Both the position numbers and the translations under genes were made by a program. The notes beneath the pieces are model-generated. The model was not told where the DNA came from and made no database searches. It worked only from the letters and a program-made list of their open reading frames with translations. DNA of 64,000 nt from JAFNAG01 sp963824985 (lineage in GTDB: Bacteria > Acidobacteriota > UBA6911), in NCBI GenBank assembly GCA_963824985.1, contig CAWGRQ010000024.1:310001-374000 (forward strand), in the 5' to 3' direction. Shown in pieces: positions 7,952 to 18,412 of this stretch (position 1 is the first letter of the stretch; the number at the start of each line of letters is the position of its first letter).

Positions 7952-10000
7952 ATGCCTCCTGGAAATGCAATCTGTCATTACTTACTCCTACGGTTGCGCC
8001 GACTGGCGCTTGTTGGCTTTGTCCTGTGCGTCTTCGGAACAGGGAGTTTTGCGTTTCAGGCGGACTCCGGCCCCAAGGAGATCGGCGCCAACATTCGAAC
8101 GTACTGGCCAAGAAGCCGATTCACATTGAGAGCGGACTCCAATCTAGTAGAAGTGGGCGTGGTTGTCCGGGACAATCGTGGCCGCGCCATCGGCGGTCTC
8201 GGCAAGGACGACTTCGAGATCGAAGACGCTGGCAGGAGGCAGGACATCACGCTGTTTTCCGTCGAAACATCCACCCCAAGGCCCAAAACGGTGCCCGAGA
8301 CCCTAAAGACGGTTGCAAACAGGGCGGTCGAGAGCCCGAGATACCAGCTCCGGTACGTGGCCCTGCTCTTCGACGATTACAGCATGCCTTTTGCCCACCA
8401 GTTCTATGTAAAGGAGGCGGCCAAGCGTTTCGTCAGGGGGGGCTTGTCGCAGGGCGATCGCGTCGGACTGTTTACCACATCAGGAAAACAGATTGTGCCC
8501 TTTACCGACGACGGTGCGAAACTCGCAGCGGCTATCGACGGATACAACTCCTTCCCTCACGCTCCCGACGGCGGCATCTGCCCCAAACTGACGCCTTATG
8601 ACGCTTATGTAATCGCAAATAGAATCGACTTCGAGACCCTGGCCGTCAAGTCGGAGGAACGCGCAGTTTGCTCCAGGGGAAGATCGCCACTTGCTGGTGG
8701 TCGTCGTCCTGGGCAAGTCGGCCACTGGCCTTTTCCGGGGACAGACCCGGTGATGATGCAGGCCGAGGCTATGTGGACACAGATTCGCGATACTTCTATG
8801 CGAGCGCTGGAAACGGTGGGAAGACTCGTGGACTACATGGCGCAGTTGCCAGGAGGGAGAATGGTGCTGCTGGCGTCCTCCGGTTTCCTGGTGGGAACGC
8901 TTGAACGGGAGCAACAGGATGTTATCAACCGCGCGCTCCGGGCCGAGGTAGTCATCAATGCGATCGACGCCAAAGGGCTCTACGCCGAGGATCCGCCCGA
9001 GAAGTCTATGGGCTTCAACTTAGGTTCTTTGATTCGCATGGTAAGGGCCTGTCAATGAATAACGTTTGCACTTTGGCGCGAGCGCCGGGCGGGCAGATGC
9101 AAGGCGCCGCGACGCAGGCGATGCGGTGCCATCGTCGAGGAGCGGCAACGCAGCAGATGCCCGCCCGCCGCCGCGCCCCTTCGGGCTGCGGCCCGCAGGC
9201 CCGCTGGCTTCGTTGCTCGCTCCTTACATACAACCCGGTATGCTCGTCGCTCGCGCCTCGCCAGCGGGCCTGGGGGCCGGCAGCAAAGTGTAAACGTTAT
9301 TCATTGACAGGCCCTAAGTTTGGGGACCAAGGATAAGGACCTCAGCAACGAGATCATGGCGACTCTGACGATGAGCACGGGTGGCCTGTTCTTTCGCAAC
9401 AACAACGATCTCGATCTCGGCTTTCGTGAGCTGGGCATGGTTCCCGAAGTTTCGTATCTCCTGGGCTTCTCGCCCAAAGGCGATTTCAATGGAAAGTATC
9501 ACCGCCTCAAAGTGCGCGTGAAATCGCGAAATTCGTATTTGATCCAGGCACGACCAGGCTACTGGGCGGTTCCTGCCGAAGCACAGGAATCGGGAGAACG
9601 GGCTGTCGACCGCGAGGTGATGGGATCTGATACGCGGAAGGAGCTGCCCGCGTCTTTCGCGGCGGCACATTCCAAGGCGGAAAATGGAGGCCCGGCTCTT
9701 GACGTCGTGATACATCTCGATGTCCGGGAGTTTCACTTCCTCGAAAAGGACGGCGCACGCACCCAGATGATACTTTTCATTGCGGCGTTATTTGACAGTA
9801 ATGGGCAGTTTGTGGCCGGTAAGGAAGCCGAAATTCGATTTGCGCTGAAGGAGCCCACTTACAATGGCATGATCGAAACCGGGTTGGACCTGTCGCTTAC
9901 CTTGCAGGCGCCTCCGGGTGCATATCGCCTGCGCAGTGTGGCTCAGGATGCCATCGAAGGCAAGATCGTATCCTCGACACAGGCAGTCGAGATCCGGTAA
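7952..10000 (+). pseudogene. VWFA-related acidobacterial-type protein, interrupted by a 270-bp insertion
   Basis: A secreted protein with a signal sequence (LALVGFVLCVFGTGSFAF) and an early beta domain (VEVGVVVRDNRGRAIGGL, KDDFEIEDAG) as in the VWFA-related Acidobacterial family. A von Willebrand A-like region follows (YVALLFDDYSMPF, GDRVGLFTTSG, GGRMVLLASSGFLVG). The frame stops at 9058 inside an inserted element. Removing bases 9045-9317 joins ...LIRMV exactly to SLGTKDKDLSNEI in the same frame, and the gene then runs to 10000 with the typical tail (GGLFFRNNNDLD, VSYLLGFSPKG, RPGYWAV). The segment around 8660-8750 is unusual and may contain a local double frameshift. It is distinct from the 18.6/51.2-kb paralogues. 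Confidence 0.85.
9045..9314. mobile_element. MITE-like element, 270 bp, 31-bp terminal inverted repeats, TAA target duplication
   Basis: The ends are GGGCCTGTCAATGAATAACG (left, from 9045) and its complement at the right end (to 9314). The inverted repeat extends over 9045-9075 and 9284-9314 with one mismatch. The trinucleotide TAA flanks both sides (9042-9044 and 9315-9317), and excision with one TAA restores the host reading frame. The interior is GC-rich and hairpin-forming, with no transposase. A TNA-type target duplication fits IS5/IS1031-group enzymes, so an IS5-like transposase elsewhere in the genome may have mobilised it. That assignment is inferred. Confidence 0.88.
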
Positions 10001-10002
10001 AC

Positions 10003-10456
10003 GAACGCCACCTGGATCGAGATGTTCGGGCCAGCCGTGGTTTGAATTGATGGCCGGCGTGTCATTCCCGGCGTCGATTTTCAGTTCCTGGACGAGGCGG
10101 CCGCCCTTGGCCTCAACGCGGAGCGTCAACGGATCCGGCTCGATGCGAACCGTCAGGCTCCCGCACCGCACTCTCCGGCTTCCTGCAAGGGTACGCAGCG
10201 CGTCGGCCCGCCTCCCCCATGTGTCCCGGACCAGGGATCCGCTTGGGGGGACCGGCAGCGCCCGCCCGTTCGCAATAGGGAGGAGGGAAATCCGGACGTT
10301 TGCGGGGCCGACCGCAGTCAGGAGGATTTCCGCCTGCCTGCCGGCGATCCGGATTGGAGTTTCCTGGGCGCGGCTGACCGGCGCCGCGAAAAGCACGCTC
10401 GAACCGACCGCGGCCGCGCCCTTCAAGACTTCCCTGCGACTAAGCGGTTTTCTCAT
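10003..10456 (-). pseudogene. Tat-signal carbohydrate-active enzyme N-terminal fragment (GH31-like?)
   Basis: The ATG at 10456 has AAAGGAA upstream and begins a twin-arginine signal (KPLSRREVLKGAAAVGSSVL) followed by VSRAQ as a cleavage site. About 120 residues of mature beta-rich sequence follow (IRIAGRQAEILLTAVGP, VRISLLPI, LTLRVEAKGGRLVQEL), reminiscent of the N-terminal domain of GH31 alpha-glucosidase/xylosidase enzymes. Similarity stops at about 10003, where the VWFA gene ends on the other strand, so the catalytic domain is lost. The open frame continues into unrelated sequence. Exact family uncertain. Confidence 0.5.
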
Positions 10457-10534
10457 GATATCGCCCGCGTTCCTTTGAGGGCCAGCGGCCTGTGCCTCGT
10501 CAAAATTCGATAATGGGGCGAATTGGCGCCCGGC

Positions 10535-10626
10535 GGCATCAGGATGAGATCCACCGGCCCGCCGTGATTCAGCTTTTTTGCAATGACCATGTCGAGCGCA
10601 AAGCCGCGCGTGGCCAGAATATACCG
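10535..10626 (+). repeat. 92-bp exact copy of an internal S9 peptidase fragment
   Basis: Bases 10535-10626 are identical and in the same orientation to 5867-5958, inside the S9 peptidase gene. Similarity stops sharply after ATACCG on the right. The copy sits upstream of the truncated Tat-signal fragment and has no coding role there. The surrounding 10457-10775 stretch shows no other recognisable feature. Confidence 0.9.
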
Positions 10627-10775
10627 TCAAGGGGGTAGTGTACGGCAAGCCGGGCAGCGGCAAGACGCTGCCATTAGGTGTTCGTGTGCTCAGATGAGTG
10701 AAAACCGGATGGGAGCGCGCCCTGGTGGTCCGAGTACGTGTTCCCCATCGATTGGAACATTGATCTGGAGCGATT

Positions 10776-13700
10776 ATGTCCGGCATTTCCCGATATTCAG
10801 CGTTTTGCGTCGCGGCAGCAATTTCAGCCTCATTCCTTTTCCCATGGGTGCAGGAGCCACAGCCGCGGGCTTCCGGCGATCCGGTGGCCCGATTCGTTCA
10901 AACCGCGCAGGGGGTGATTGCGACTACCGGCGATCCGGGTCCAAAGCCTGAGTATCCTGCCGACCAGCTCATCATCAAAATCAGGGTCGCCAGCGTGCGC
11001 AACCGGCTCCGTGCGGGGACCCGGCCGCTTTCCCTGGGCAGCCCCTTCGATGCCCTGCTCAAGAAATATTCGGTACAGGAGGTGGCCGCCGTATTTCCGG
11101 CGCCCGAACCCATCGTATCCCGTTCGCTGACGGGCCCCAGGCTCCTGCAATCCTTCCAGTCTTTGAACCTGGCCAACGTGTACCGCCTGCAGACCGAGGC
11201 GGCAATCGACGTGATGGCCGCCGCAGCGGAGTTTCAATCCTTGCCCGAGGTGGAATATGCCGAGCCCAACTATATCTACAGAATCCAGGGCAGACAAATG
11301 ACCCATTCCTGACATCCCAGGGTTCCTGGGGGCAACCTTACCCGGACCTGTGGGGCCTGCACCGGATATCCGCACCCGCCGCGTGGGACATAGGCACCGG
11401 TGCAGGGGTGGTCGTCGCCGTCATCGATACGGGTTGTGATGTCACCCACCCGGATTTGTCGGTCAACGTCTGGACCAACGCCGGGGAGATACCCGGGAAT
11501 GGGATCGACGACGACCACAATGGCTTTGTCGATGACGTGACAGGCTGGGATTTTTTCAATCACGACCCGGACGTCAGCGATACCGGCGGGCACGGAACCC
11601 ATGTCGCAGGGACTATCGCCGCAGCCGGCAACAACGGCCTCGGTATCGTCGGAGTCGCCTGGGAAGCCAAGGTGATGGCGGTTAAGGGGCTGGGGGATCA
11701 GGGCAGCGGGAACAGCGATGACTTGGCCAAAGCCGTCCTATACGCCGCCGGCAACGGCGCCAAGATCATCAATATGAGCTGGGGCGGTTCGGGTTTCTCC
11801 CAAACCATGGAAGATGCGTTCATTTTCGCCAACTCGCTGAACGTTTCCCTGGTCGCGGCCGCGGGCAACAACAATATGGAGGCTTCCTCCTTTTTCCCCG
11901 CCAATTCAAGGCACGTCATCACGGTGGGCTCCTCGGATCACAACGATCTCCGATCCGACTTTTCCAATTTCAGCTTTTCCGTTGACGTCGTTGCCCCGGG
12001 GGGCGACAGCAGCGACAGCTCCTCCGACCAGATCTTCAACAACATTCTCAGCCTGCTTTCATCGGCCATTACCGGGCAGTTGGCCAACCCGATGTTCCTG
12101 GTTGGGGAGAATTATCTCAGGGCGCGCGGCACGAGCATGGCAGCCCCGCATGTCGCGGGCCTGGCGGCGGGTGGCGGGTTCTCCAGCTACGCGATTCAGT
12201 ACCAGGACTCGTCGTCGACCGAGTGGCGCAGCGACGGCATCACGCTTGCGGACGGCGGTGCCAGGAAGGTCAGGGACGGGATCATGGGGACCTGGAATAC
12301 CGCGAACATCGACCGCGCCAGCCTGTTCAGGCTCCGGCTGGTGGTGAAGCGCGCCGGCCTGTCCGACGTCGTGAAAGAAACCCGCATTACGATCGATCCG
12401 GACCTGCACTCGGGGTGGCCACAGCGAATTCCTCCGCTGAATTATCTCATCGGCCGGCTGGTCTACCTGGAAAACGTGACCGCGGCGGACATCGACAGGG
12501 ATGGGTAGGCCGAAATCCCAGTCGGCTACGGATTTGACATCAGGGTGTACCGCAGCGACGGCACGATGGCGGCGGGCTGGCCGATTCAGATGGGCCCCTC
12601 GCAATTAACCCTCGGCGTAGGATCCGCGGCGTTCGTGGATCTGGATGGCGACGGCCGCCGGGAGATGATCGTCGGCTCGGGGATGCCCCTATCGGGTCCC
12701 GAGGCTATGATGCCCTTCTGCCTGCACGCGTTTCGCAGCGACGGGCAGGAAGTGGCGGGTTTCCCCAAGCCGGCTACCGGCTGCGATGCATCCCTGGGCA
12801 GTACGCCCGCCGTGATGGATATCGACGGTGACGGGCGGCTGGAGATCGCCTGGATCAACATGAGTGGGGATTTATTCCTGTGGGACACGGCAACAGCCGC
12901 GCGGATCGAAAGCACGGATTGGCCCATGTACCAGCATGATCCGGGACGAAGCGGAGCCGCCCCGCACCTGGCGCACAAGACCCTGGCAATCTCCGCTGGA
13001 GGCGCCGGAACGGCCGGGACGTTCGGCAGCATCGGGCCGGTTCAGGCAGGCTATGCGGCGGCAAGCGTCGACTCCGGGACCACACCTTACGGGACCGCAG
13101 TCTTCAGCGTGATGCAGGACAATGTCGTGATCAGCGAGGCGGCCGTTCCCGCCAGTTTCCCCACGCGGGCGGCAGCCGTTTTTATCGAATATCGCACGGG
13201 TGTCGCCGGCATGCCCGGGCGCACCGATGCCGGTTCCCTCGACGTCTACACCGGCGTTGCCCTCGTCAACCGCGGCTTGGTCCCCGCGCGCGTGACGTAC
13301 ACGCTGCGCAACCAGGCCGGGGCCGTCGTCGCGGCCGGCCACGGCAGCCTTGGCGCCGGGGCTCAGTTTGCCAGGTTCATCGATCAGCTGAAAGAGGTGG
13401 CACCCGATTTCAACATGCCGGTCGACTTCCCGAGGGCAATCCAGTTCGGGTCCCTCGAAGTGGCCAGCGACCAGCTCCTGTCGGTCCTTGCGCTCCGGCT
13501 GACGGTGAACCAGCGCCGCGAGACGCTGCTCACGAGCACGCCCGTCGCTGACCTCTCGAAGCCGTCGGCTGCACTGAGGCTCTATTTCCCGCAGCTTGTG
13601 GACGGAGGCGGCTATTTGACCACCCTTTTCCTGCTCAACACCTCGGGCACCGAGGAGACCGGCAGGTTCGAGCTGTACGACGATAACGGAGCGACGCTGC

Positions 13701-14409
13701 CGGTGAGCCAGGCCGGGGCGGGACAGGATCGGCGTTCGCATACGCCATTCCACCCGGCGGCGCGTTCGTGTTCCAGACCGACGGCTCTTCCCCGATCGCG
13801 CGCGCCGGTTCGATGATGCTGACACCGGATGCGAACACCTCGAGCCCCGCCGGTTCTGCAATGATCGGACTCACGCAGCGCGGGATCCGGGTGACCGAAT
13901 CGGGCGTGCCCGCCGCGACGCCCACGACGCACGCGCGCATTTACATCGATACGTCCGGGGGACACAACACCGGCCTGGCGCTCGCCGTTGCCGGCACCAC
14001 AGGATCCATGATTGCAGTCGAGGCTTTCCAGGCCGACGGCGTCACCGCCGCAGGCGACGGCATGCATGTCCTCAGGCTCGATCCCCACGGGCACGCGGCG
14101 GCATTCGCCGACCAGCTGATCTCAGGACTGCCGCCGCGTTTCTCCGGCGTGCTGGACATCTACTCGCCGTATCTGCCGTTCGTCGCGCTGACAGTGCGCT
14201 CCATGATCAACTCGAGAAGGGACTTCCTGCTGACGACATTCCCGGTGGCCGACCTGACCCAACCGGCGCCGGCGCCGGTCATCTTCCCGCAGATTGCCGA
14301 CGGGGGCGGTTATCGGACGGAATTCATCCTTTTAAGCGCAGGCACGGCATCGCGCACGACGATAAGGTTCCACAACCAGACGGGCGCCCCACTGGCGGTC
14401 GGCAAATAG
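10776..14409 (+). pseudogene. Secreted subtilisin-like (S8) protease with FG-GAP-like and repeat domains, broken in three places
   Basis: The first frame (10776-11312) gives a signal peptide and propeptide (ADQLIIKIRV, FQSLPEVEYAEPNYIY). An indel near 11290-11300 shifts into the catalytic domain (TNDPFLTSQGSWGQ onward). The S8 triad is intact: Asp in VIDTGCDVTHP, His in GGHGTHVAGT and Ser in RGTSMAAPHVAGL. An in-frame TAG at 12506 interrupts an FG-GAP-like motif (DIDRDG-stop-AEI), and the frame then continues with DLDGDGRREMIVG and DIDGDGRLEIAW. A further shift near 13720-13740 leads to the last frame, ending at 14409. Two copies of a beta module (YFPQLVDGGGYLTTLFLLN, IFPQIADGGGYRTEFILLS) form the tail. 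After HVAGLAA the expected end of the subtilase fold is missing, suggesting an internal deletion. Confidence 0.85.
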
Positions 14410-14482
14410 CGGGGGTGCCGTATCTGTATAATCCAGTTTTCGGATTAGAACAGCTCGCATGGACTAGCCCATTAGACTCGGC

Positions 14483-14564
14483 ACCTGGTTATACTGTCCC
14501 CTTTGCATCTCGAACAATATCAACGAGATAGAATGGGGACAGTATGGGGACAGTATAACCAGGT
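14483..14564. repeat. 19-bp perfect inverted repeat with GGGGACAGT motif
   Basis: Arms 14483-14501 and 14546-14564 are exact complements, separated by 44 bp; a partial third GGGGACAGTAT copy lies at 14535-14545. The same GGGGACA core recurs at 28302-28323. It looks like a REP/MITE-type intergenic repeat or a small element scar. The rest of 14410-14858 has no recognisable gene. Confidence 0.7.
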
Positions 14565-14858
14565 ACCAAGCTTTCACCATTGCTGATGAAGGCAATTGCC
14601 GGGCGGATTCGTCACGTTTTCCCCATCAGAAGGGGCCAATAATGCCAGCGAGCCTTCGTCCTTTTATCGCCGGCCGGTTATGTACGGGTAGCCGACTATT
14701 TGTCCAAGTGGATCGAATGCGTAAATGGGATTGCTGGTGACAACTTTCCTTGCAGCGCAGCAGATCGTGCCTAAAGCCTAAAACGCATGACGGCGCGCAT
14801 TTATCGAGCGCATGTCCGATAAAAGCCGTTTTTATTCTTTTGCCTCAGTCGATAAATA

Positions 14859-14875
14859 ACTTTACAATGTAAAGT
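14859..14875. promoter_or_regulatory. Palindrome ACTTTACA-A-TGTAAAGT upstream of permease
   Basis: A perfect 8+8 palindrome with a single central base ends 5 bp before the ATG at 14881. Position and symmetry fit a repressor operator, for example for a PadR-type regulator, which often controls this permease family. No regulator gene is adjacent here. Confidence 0.5.
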
Positions 14876-14880
14876 CATCC

Positions 14881-17350
14881 ATGTTAAATCCCCAAGATAT
14901 GTTGAGCAATATCTGGAATGACCTGCTTCATGCCGCGCGCTCCCTGGCAAAAGCCCGAGCTTTTACATTTGTGTGCGTGGTGTCGTTGGGAATCGGCATG
15001 GCGCCCGTCATCGCGATTCCGTATGTCGCGCGAGCACTCACAATACAGCCGCCCGGCGTGAAAACCGAGGGACTGGTCGAAATCGACACGACGCGAGTGG
15101 GCCCGCGCGCGGCGACCGACATTTGGTCTTATCCGGACTACGTCGATCTGCGCGACGCCAATACCGGAACCACGCTTGTGGGCTGGACGTACGGGCAAAG
15201 CGAAGTACAAAAAGACTCCGCGCGGGCAATGTTTGTCTCCACGAACTATTTCCAGACGATCGGCGTGACGCTGTTTCGCGGACCGGGCTTCAGCGCGACT
15301 GCCGAGCCTGCCGTGATTCTGGGATACCGGTACTGGCAGAACCATTTCGCCTCCGATCCGGACATCATCGGCAAGACGCTCACTCTGGACGACGTTCCGC
15401 ATGTCGTGGCCGGCATCGCTCCGGAAGGATTTGATGGCCACGTCACTGGGAACGGAGAAGTAGCTGTCTTTCTTCCGCTCGAACGTAATCCGCGTTTTCG
15501 TACCGCCGGTGCCGACCGAAGCAAAGAGTGGGTGCTTATCCACGGACGCCTGATGCCCGGAGTCAGCGTGGCGCAGGCGAGCGCGGCCGTTTCCGCGGTC
15601 ACATCGTCGTTGGCCAAACAGTATCCGTCGACGAACGAGAACAGGTCCGGCATCGCCGCCCCGTATGACGCATACGGCAATCTCGTGAAGTCGCGGCTTG
15701 CCGTCATTCAAGCGCTCGGGCTGACGCTGACCGGAATGATATTGCTGGTTGTGTGCCTGAATATCTCCGGCATGGTGCAGGTTCGCAGCGCGATGCGCGA
15801 GCGGGAACTGTCCATCCGCCAGGCGATCGGCGCCACGCGCCGGCAGCTGATCCAATATCTGTTGAGCGAAGCGATCATCATGGCCGGTCTTGGAGCGATC
15901 CTCGCGTCGCTCGTTTTGTTCAACCTTCCGTCGCTACGGTCACTGTTAACCGACGACCCGCTTCCGCCACAGGTGCAAGAGGTACTGAAAGTGAATCTGC
16001 CGACGGTCGGGTTCGCTGTGGGACTCTGCCTCCTGACCAGCCTCGTGTTCGGATTGCTGCCGGCCGTTCGCTTCAGTCGCCCGGTGATCCTCTCTGCCTT
16101 GAAAGACGATGTGGGCGTCGGGGGGCGGCGCGTAGGTCGAGTTCAGCGCGTGGCCGCGGCGTTGCAGGTTGCGATCGCGGTTCCGTTGATCGTGATGAGC
16201 GGCATCTCGCTCGATCGCGTCCGCGCCACCGCAACCGCCGACCTCGGATTCGCAGCGGACCTCTTGTACGCCGTGCCGTTGAAGGTCGACGACGCCAAGA
16301 TCGCGAACGCGGATTCCCGAATCCGCAGCGTCCGAGACGATCTCGCCAAGGCAGACGGTGTTGCCGCCGCAACTCTCGCGGACGGCCTGCCGCTGGATAA
16401 CCGCGGTCACGGCGCGCGTACCGCGCTGCAGCCGGAAGCGAACGAGGCGCCGAAGTTCGTTCATAGTTCACGTCACGCGCGTGGACAACGACTATCTGAA
16501 CACGATGGGCATCCCGCTTTTGCGTGGCCGCGGTTTCGCGGCAGACGATCGAGCGGGCACGGAACTCGTCACCATCATTTCGAAGACGCTCGCCGAGAAA
16601 CTCTTTCCGAATGCTGAAGCCGGCCAGGCGATCGGCAAGCGATTGATCTTCGGCAACGATGAAAAGACGACGCAGACGCTCACGGTTGTAGGTGTCAGCG
16701 GCGATTTCCCGACCGCGCAAATGAGCTCGCCGCGAGAGCAGTTGCTGTTGCCGCTCGCGCAGCAACCGTCTCAGGAGCTGTTCCTGATTGCGCGCAGCAG
16801 GCCTGGCGAACCGCCACAGAAAATGACCGCGACGCTTGAAAAGGCGGAACGCGATTTCAATCCGGAGAACCGCGGCTTCGGATACGGCGACGACGGGGCG
16901 ACTTACCCCACTGTGGTCACGGGAGTGTGGCTGCGGAAGAACAGCATGGACGACTTCCTGAGGGAGTCGGCCGTCGCGGCTGTCGCAGGCAGCGTCATCC
17001 TGACGCTGTCGGCGCTTGGAATCTACGGCGTCGTCGGGTTGATGGTCGCGACACGTACGCGCGAGCTTGCGGTGCGCAGCGCGCTGGGCGCCTCGCGACG
17101 CCGCGTGCTTGGCATGGTCTTGTTCGACGTGGTGAAACTCGTGCTGCCCGGCGTGGTCGTCGGACTCATTCTCACGGCCGCGTTCATCCGCCTCAACGGC
17201 GAAAACATGGGCATCCCGCTCAGCAACGTGGAGTACCTGTCGTACGTCGTGGGCGCTGCGGTTGCCGTGCTCGTCGCGGTCGTCGCGAGCCTCGCTCCGG
17301 CCCGCCGCGCCGCCTCAGTCCAACCCATGGTCGCCATGCGCTCGGAATAA
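14881..17350 (+). pseudogene. MacB/FtsX-type ABC transporter permease (acidobacterial orphan type), frameshifted
   Basis: The two halves of a duplicated permease, each with MacB-like periplasmic and FtsX-like membrane parts. The N-terminal frame starts at 14881 (LLHAARSLAKARAFTFVCVV, SYPDYVDLRDANTGTT, RERELSIRQAIGATRRQLI) and runs to 16617. The true sequence changes frame near 16460, where FVH is followed in the third frame by VHVTRVDNDYLNTMGIPLL. The shift fits a 7-bp insertion between two GTTCA direct repeats (GTTCATAGTTCA). The second half ends normally at 17350 with SLAPARRAASVQPMVAMRSE. No ATPase gene is adjacent, as usual for these orphan permeases. A small revertible lesion or an assembly error are both possible. 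Confidence 0.85.
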
Positions 17351-17754
17351 AAGCGGATCGAATTACAGATCCGCAACGTTTCAAAACCTATCCAACGGCC
17401 TGCAAGCGCTGAAAAATGCCGCGTCCGCCGTCATCGATCTCTTGTCGTTTTCACGCGGCCCCATGAACTGCAGATACCCGTACTCCAGAACCAAGTCGAA
17501 CTCTACAACCTCTGTTCCGGAGGCGGAGACGCTCGCGATCCGAAACACCAGTGCGGTTCCCCTGGAACCACGAAAAGCGGTTCACCCGCGAAATGTCGCC
17601 CGGCGTTTACCCACTGCGAGCGCGTCCTGCTCTCAGTTGTCGTATAACGGCCAAACCGGACAGAACCCGGCAAAGGATGCTGGGGAGGGGTTTTTGTACG
17701 GTAAGCGGACATAACCGGCCAAAATCCCGACTCTGAAAGTGCTAGAATCGATGT
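17351..17754. other. Intergenic stretch with a possible decayed minus-strand fragment
   Basis: No intact gene. The minus strand between about 17620 and 17400 reads like protein if one frameshift is allowed (GRHFAGEPLFVVPG, then VFRIASVSASGTEVVEFDLV, LEYGYLQFMG). This suggests the decayed C-terminus of an unidentified gene. No family could be named. Confidence 0.3.
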
Positions 17755-18333
17755 ATGACAAGAGCCATTCTTGCGTCCTGCCTTTCCTTAGCAGTACTCG
17801 GCCTGAGCTCCGCCTCACTGAAACTAACGTCAGCAGATAATGCGGGGTGGTCAAAACCCGTCAATGGTCTGCGTGCCCGTCTACTTGTCTTGGATCCACA
17901 GGAGCCGAATCCTCGATTCTGTCGCTTTTTTATCGAGTTTGAAAACGTCGCTGACGTTATGGGACAGAAGCACATCCGCTTCGCAACTCGCAAGATTAAA
18001 TTGCGGGTTACCAACCAAACTGGAAAAGATTTGGCCATAGCAACTACCTCCTCTTACGATGGACTTTCTCCCGATTGGGAGGCAATCGCATTGCCGTACG
18101 CGGGGGTCGTGAAATTTCAGATCAGTTTCCCCGGCCTCGGCTATAATCCGGCGACCGACAAGGTGATCATCGACGTTGGCGCTGGTGCGGCATGGGTCAT
18201 CCCGCAAGACGACTCGATCTATTATTTGTCGAGGACCCTCTCCATCGCACCAGAAGAGAGGGACCATCCGTACATGGATTGGAGCGGCGTTTTGGATTTG
18301 CCCAGAGTCGCCATCCCAAAGGCGAAGCAGTAG
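17755..18333 (+). CDS. Exported hypothetical protein, 192 residues
   Basis: The product starts with a clear signal peptide (TRAILASCLSLAVLGLSSAS) and continues as a beta-rich soluble domain without cysteine pairs or membrane segments (RFFIEFENVADVMG, IKLRVTNQTGKDLAIATTSS, YNPATDKVIIDVGAGAAWV). No catalytic motif or family is recognised; the fold looks like an Ig/C2-type sandwich. It stands alone between the frameshifted permease and VWFA copy A. Exported or periplasmic location is inferred from the signal. Confidence 0.6.
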   Translation: MTRAILASCLSLAVLGLSSASLKLTSADNAGWSKPVNGLRARLLVLDPQEPNPRFCRFFIEFENVADVMGQKHIRFATRKIKLRVTNQTGKDLAIATTSSYDGLSPDWEAIALPYAGVVKFQISFPGLGYNPATDKVIIDVGAGAAWVIPQDDSIYYLSRTLSIAPEERDHPYMDWSGVLDLPRVAIPKAKQ

Positions 18334-18412
18334 CAGACGGTTGCCATCAAGCAGCGACTCAACGGCCGCTTTAGGAGAGATTGGCTGCCTTCCGCGGTTG
18401 CTCCGTGGGGCA

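Noticed and set aside
17400..17860. Carotenoid-oxygenase-like fragment on the minus strand
   Set aside because: Short resemblances (GRHFAGEP, WLLSY) occur in the wrong order and overlap the start of the 17755 gene, so they were not kept as evidence.
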